DNA from: Cylindrotheca closterium
Taxonomy: Eukaryota; Bacillariophyta; Bacillariophyceae; Bacillariales; Bacillariaceae
Assembly (NCBI GenBank): GCA_933822405.4
Contig: CAKOGP040002491.1
Coordinates: forward strand, 44,865 to 108,864
Direction: 5' to 3'
DNA length: 64,000 bases
Within the stretch, counting starts at the first letter, position 1. The number at the start of each line of letters is the position of its first letter. Below, piece by piece: positions 60,713-64,000 of the stretch. The notes under the pieces were generated by a model. It saw only the letters and a program-made list of their open reading frames with translations, did no database searches and was not told the origin of the DNA. A program made the position numbers and the translations under genes.

Positions 60713-63673
60713 ATGTCCAATCCACGGCTACGCTTGGAGCATCCCTTGGTGGGCTTTTGGTTAATTTGCTCCGAGTTGTTTGATTATCCTTGGATTAATG
60801 AGTTTCTGTTGGAGTATTACGACGACCCGCCATCCGCAATTGTCGACGCAATCAAACAAACAAGAAGGGGCAAGTCTATCAACAATGCTCCAAATCGAGA
60901 ATCAGTGAAGGAACCGGATCCGCCTCGTATCCAAAAAATCCGATGTATTCTATTGACAAACCAGGCACGGACGTTCAACGCGAATCCACCAGCTCCAAAG
61001 GGGACCAGGTGCAAAACTCAAATCGCTTTGCACCTCTACAAAGTGATGATGACTTGTTTGAAGGTAGTGGAATTCAAGAATTCGACGAGGTTGAAGTGGT
61101 GGAGGTGAAAAAGAATGCCTCCAAGGCGCCTGAGTTGTTGGATGAAGATGAAGATACTGAAGCTGACGACACTGACGACAGGGAGAACATTGTGGACGAC
61201 GCAATGGAGGAAGACGATGATGATGACAAACGGGTCAATACCGCTGGGGCTAACAATGAGGCCATGGACGACGACACTCTACCGTTGACTTCTCCTAAAC
61301 TTACGGCAACACAACACTCAGCAGGTACAAGGACCCTTATGGAGCCCTCGGAAACAACTCCTTCTCGCGTTCAACGTCCTCCAACACTGGCCGAACGGAT
61401 CTCGAACCTCATTCAGGTGAACATGGAAGGGATACCAGGCAAAAGTCACATCTTTGAGACTTCTTTCTCCGTGGACTATCAAGGGTCGGATTCAGGACCT
61501 GTGGCGGAGGCGCTCTTGTCGACAGTTCTGAATTCTATGGAGGAAGCCATTAACAATTCTCCTAATGAATTGAAGCTTCTTCCGATCTCTGACACCACAT
61601 ATAAGCAACCAAATCTTTGGATTCAAAACTCAGTAGATTTACATAATCGCATTTTGACTTATCGCGCTCTGTCGACTTACTGTGATATGGAATACGGTAA
61701 CTGTCCCTACGCCGTAACCAACAGCAAGCCGGGCGAAAAGAAACTACGCACACGCATTCGCGTCGGCTTCTCGGCTTCGGCTTCGGTCGAGGCCGTCCAA
61801 GACTATCTTCATACCGGATTACGTCAATTGGGGAGAGGTGCTGGGTGCTACCCTTCTCGGTTGCAGTATGGAGGAATTGTGAAGATCGGCTCATGCTCGT
61901 TTATTCCTGCAGAAGTCAACTTCTCAGCTTATGCAAAGGAACCGATGAGACTATTTGATTTTGAAGTACCCATTGGTATCAAGATGGACTGGGTTTCTAT
62001 TCCGTACACGGGCCGAGCGAAGGACGACGAACGGTCTCCTGGAGAGTGACTAGTCCACATTGTTTCACTTGGAGGATTCATGCCAAGAGAGTTGATTGCA
62101 CTTTGAGGTCAATTATCCACCCAGCAACTGCAAAACCTGACTTTCCATTCGCAGCACCGGCCACCTACATCAGTGATTGGAAGTCGGCACAACAAGGTTT
62201 GCTGAGTGTTAAGGCCTACGGTCCGGTGAAGGATGCAATTCTTACCTTAATCAGCAAGTTACGGGATTACTACATTTTGACGGAGGTTCTTTATCCAGGC
62301 ATCGACTTCACGGGGATGTTCAAGTTTGCTACTACAAGGTTGTACGGTTCTTCCACCCTGTTCAAACTGCTCTTGTCCATCAAGGCTACTCCGGCCCAGG
62401 CTGATCAGGCTTCCACAGCTGCCAAAGACAGACCCCCAACAACTGCCGATGACCACTCATCTGAAGAGGAGGACGATGAATCCCAGGAGGGAGCGGGTTC
62501 TCTGTCCGGGCCATTCACGAAGGTGACAAAGAAGAAAGTGAAGAAGAAGAAGAAGAAGTCGCTCATTTCCGATAACCTAGAGAATCATTTTCTCAAAGAT
62601 CTATCCCCGGCACAACGCAAGCTGGCTGAAGCCACCAACCGCAAACTGAAGAACGATATTGATTGCCATAAGGCAGGACCACTCTTCCTGATGATCCTTC
62701 CTGGAGAAATGGAGGCTCTTACATCTTTGTATGCCGCAAGAAGTACGGTCAGTTAGCTCAAAACGTGTTGAGAGGGATAGTTCCGTTCTTGATTCATCAC
62801 CTGTGCGAACTTACTGATATGCAAGCTGATCAAGTCTTGGGTAAATGGATTCCCAAATCAGAGATCCAGGCGACGCGTCGTAAGTGTTTGGTATGGTGCA
62901 CCAACACACTACGCGCTATTGAGGCCTCCGATCAGTTGACCAAGGTGGAGGAAGCGCTGGAGTTTTTGGACAATGTGATCGAAGACACCACCAATGTCTA
63001 CCAAGGTCAACTCTCGATCGATATGGATATGGCGAATGCCAAGGATATTGACAATGGTCAAACGGTCACGGGGATGCTGGACGAAATGCACCAACATGAA
63101 CAACAACTGGAGGATGTCTTTGTGGAGATCGAGGCTTGTGACAACGCCTTGGCGGCTAAAGACCAGGCCCTGGCTCAGCAGAAAGCCGCGACTGCGGCTC
63201 TTCAAGCCCAACTTGACGCCCTTCAACGTCAAACAGCCCACCACTTGGCCATCAACTCTCAACCACCTGCTCAAAACAATGAGGTATCTCCAGATCGGTC
63301 CGAATTCACTACGCCACCAAAAAACAGGAAAAGCAAGGATCCTTCCAAGACTAAGAGGCGCGTTGACAGGTCTAAGGCTGGTCTTAAGCCGCCCACTAAG
63401 TCCACTTGTACCAGCACGTCTGTTCACTTTCAGCAGCCGAAGCAGCGCTCTCGGAACACGTCTCAGGTCCAGGTGGACACAACTCAGATGGAAGGTGATA
63501 CTACGACAGCTGTGTCCCAGGATGAGAGCCTCTCATCTCTGACAGCAGCATCGCCGGGAGGTGTACACCCATTCTTTCTCCCTTCTCCATCTAGCAAATC
63601 TGGTACTAGCGGATCTGCTAAGTTGCCTTCTTTGGCCGGCCGCGGAGCGCCTCGCTCCGCGGCAGGGCCATGA
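60713..63673 (+). pseudogene. LINE ORF1, interrupted by at least three frame changes
   Basis: Coding sequence is carried by four successive frames: to ~60940 (MSNPRLRLEHPLVGFWLICSE), ~60943-62049, ~62050-62756 and ~62725-63673. Each step moves the frame in the same direction, consistent with single-base losses, the first next to an A6 run near 60933; a TGA at 62047-62049 may be a separate nonsense change. The protein has an acidic N-terminal part (DEDEDTEADDTDD), a folded middle (FETSFSVDYQG; RIRVGFSASASVEAVQDYL), a Lys-rich block (KKKVKKKKKKS) and a C-terminal coiled coil (DALQRQ) plus Arg/Ser tail. It is presumably an RNA-binding or particle-forming ORF1p; no named domain is recognised. Confidence 0.68.
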
Positions 63674-64000
63674 GAGGCCCTAGGTCGTCTGCCGCTAGGT
63701 CACGGCGTGCAGGCAGAAGATCTCGAATTAGTGGCCCGTCAAGTGTTGTTTCCCACGCTTCACTTGACGAATATTTACGCTCTCTGTCACCAGGAGACTG
63801 CCTTGGCGATGACCATCGCTGTCGCTCTTCACTCGCTACCCGCGTCACCTTCCAGAACGTTAACGGTGTTCCTGAGGAAGGTGATCATGTGAAACAGCGG
63901 CAGATCAACTCCTGGCTGCAAGATGAGCGAGTGGGAATAGCGTTGTTGGCGGAGGCCAAAACGTTTTGGCCCTCTATCCCAGAGGGTCATGGGTGGAACG
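63670..64000 (+). CDS. LINE ORF2, N-terminus with AP-endonuclease domain, truncated by window edge
   Basis: An unbroken 110-codon frame starts at ATG 63670, whose last two bases overlap the ORF1 stop (ATGA), a layout used for termination-reinitiation in some LINEs. After a Ser/Arg-rich leader (MRGPRSSAARSRRAGRRS), the sequence RVTFQNVNGVPEEGDHVKQ, INSWLQDERVGIALLAEAKTFWP and EGHGW matches the start of the exonuclease-endonuclease-phosphatase fold of APE-type LINE ORF2, with the metal-binding Asn (QNVNG) and Glu (AEAK). RT would lie beyond the window. Confidence 0.78.
   Translation, partial: MRGPRSSAARSRRAGRRSRISGPSSVVSHASLDEYLRSLSPGDCLGDDHRCRSSLATRVTFQNVNGVPEEGDHVKQRQINSWLQDERVGIALLAEAKTFWPSIPEGHGWN

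Larger units (their letters stand above)
60699..64000 (+). mobile_element. Non-LTR (LINE-type) retrotransposon, 5' part, cut by window edge
   Basis: Directly after the DIRS-type element, a plus-strand two-frame element begins: a degraded ORF1 (60713-63673) and ORF2 (from 63670) with an APE-type endonuclease start. The RT region should follow beyond 64000. Its true 5' end is not visible; it may start near 60699 or be interrupted by the neighbouring element. Confidence 0.75.

Overview
This window is nuclear DNA of a photosynthetic stramenopile, almost certainly a diatom. The host genes are closely spaced on both strands and carry short GT-AG introns of about 60-100 bp. At least five proteins begin with a signal peptide whose cleavage site is followed by phenylalanine (the diatom/ochrophyte plastid-import 'ASAFAP' pattern), and a thylakoid-lumen FKBP and a carotenoid-isomerase-like enzyme confirm a plastid. 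A raphid pennate diatom would fit, but the species cannot be fixed from the sequence alone.

Layout, host part (1-53209). A truncated unknown gene lies at the left edge (1-463, minus). It is followed by an ISWI chromatin remodeller with an N-terminal HMG box (762-5633, minus); a large coiled-coil protein with DPF motifs (6342-10328, minus); a small beta-domain protein (10792-11487, plus); a plastid LON-N-like protein (11812-12732, plus); a membrane-anchored cyclophilin-like protein (12869-14549, plus); a CRTISO-like oxidoreductase behind a five-copy TGACG array (14877-16915, plus); an alpha/beta hydrolase (16976-18304, minus); a four-TM protein (18479-19714, minus); a plastid membrane protein (20069-21929, minus); a CDC50 flippase subunit (22270-23601, plus); an MFS transporter (23720-25180, minus); a plastid STI1-domain protein (25983-26948, minus); a PC-esterase-like type II membrane protein (27017-28738, minus); a very long charged-helix protein with a terminal zinc-binding region (29084-32199, minus); a MORN-repeat protein (32975-34834, plus); a tail-anchored small protein (35107-35690, minus); a GPI-type cupredoxin (36071-36640, plus); PRP3 (36939-38894, minus); a lumenal FKBP (39186-39833, plus); an RPA34-like Pol I subunit (40056-40853, minus); MOZART1 (41168-41347, plus); an armadillo-repeat protein (42349-46152, plus); a SUCO/SLP1-type SUN-domain protein (46329-49097, minus); and a diatom-type disordered protein with a conserved C-terminal domain (49345-52856, minus). 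These are mostly unrelated single genes; no operon-like functional cluster is seen.

Layout, mobile part (53210-64000). A 7.5-kb tyrosine-recombinase retrotransposon (DIRS order) occupies 53210-60698. It has the split direct repeat layout A1-genes-B1-A2-B2 known from Ngaro-like elements. It encodes a gag-like protein, a small CCCH zinc-finger protein, RT-RNase H and a broken tyrosine recombinase that overlaps the RT frame. Between the gag-like gene and the zinc-finger gene is a ~0.9-kb array of four tandem long hairpins, built from about 23 copies of a ~15-bp motif in alternating blocks of three direct and three inverted copies. I consider this the most unusual structure in the window. Immediately downstream is the 5' part of a non-LTR (LINE-type) retrotransposon, with a frameshifted ORF1 and an ORF2 that starts by an ATGA overlap with an endonuclease domain and runs off the right edge.

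Limits: gene models were spliced by eye from consensus splice sites and reading-frame continuity, and functions come from recognised motifs, not database searches.
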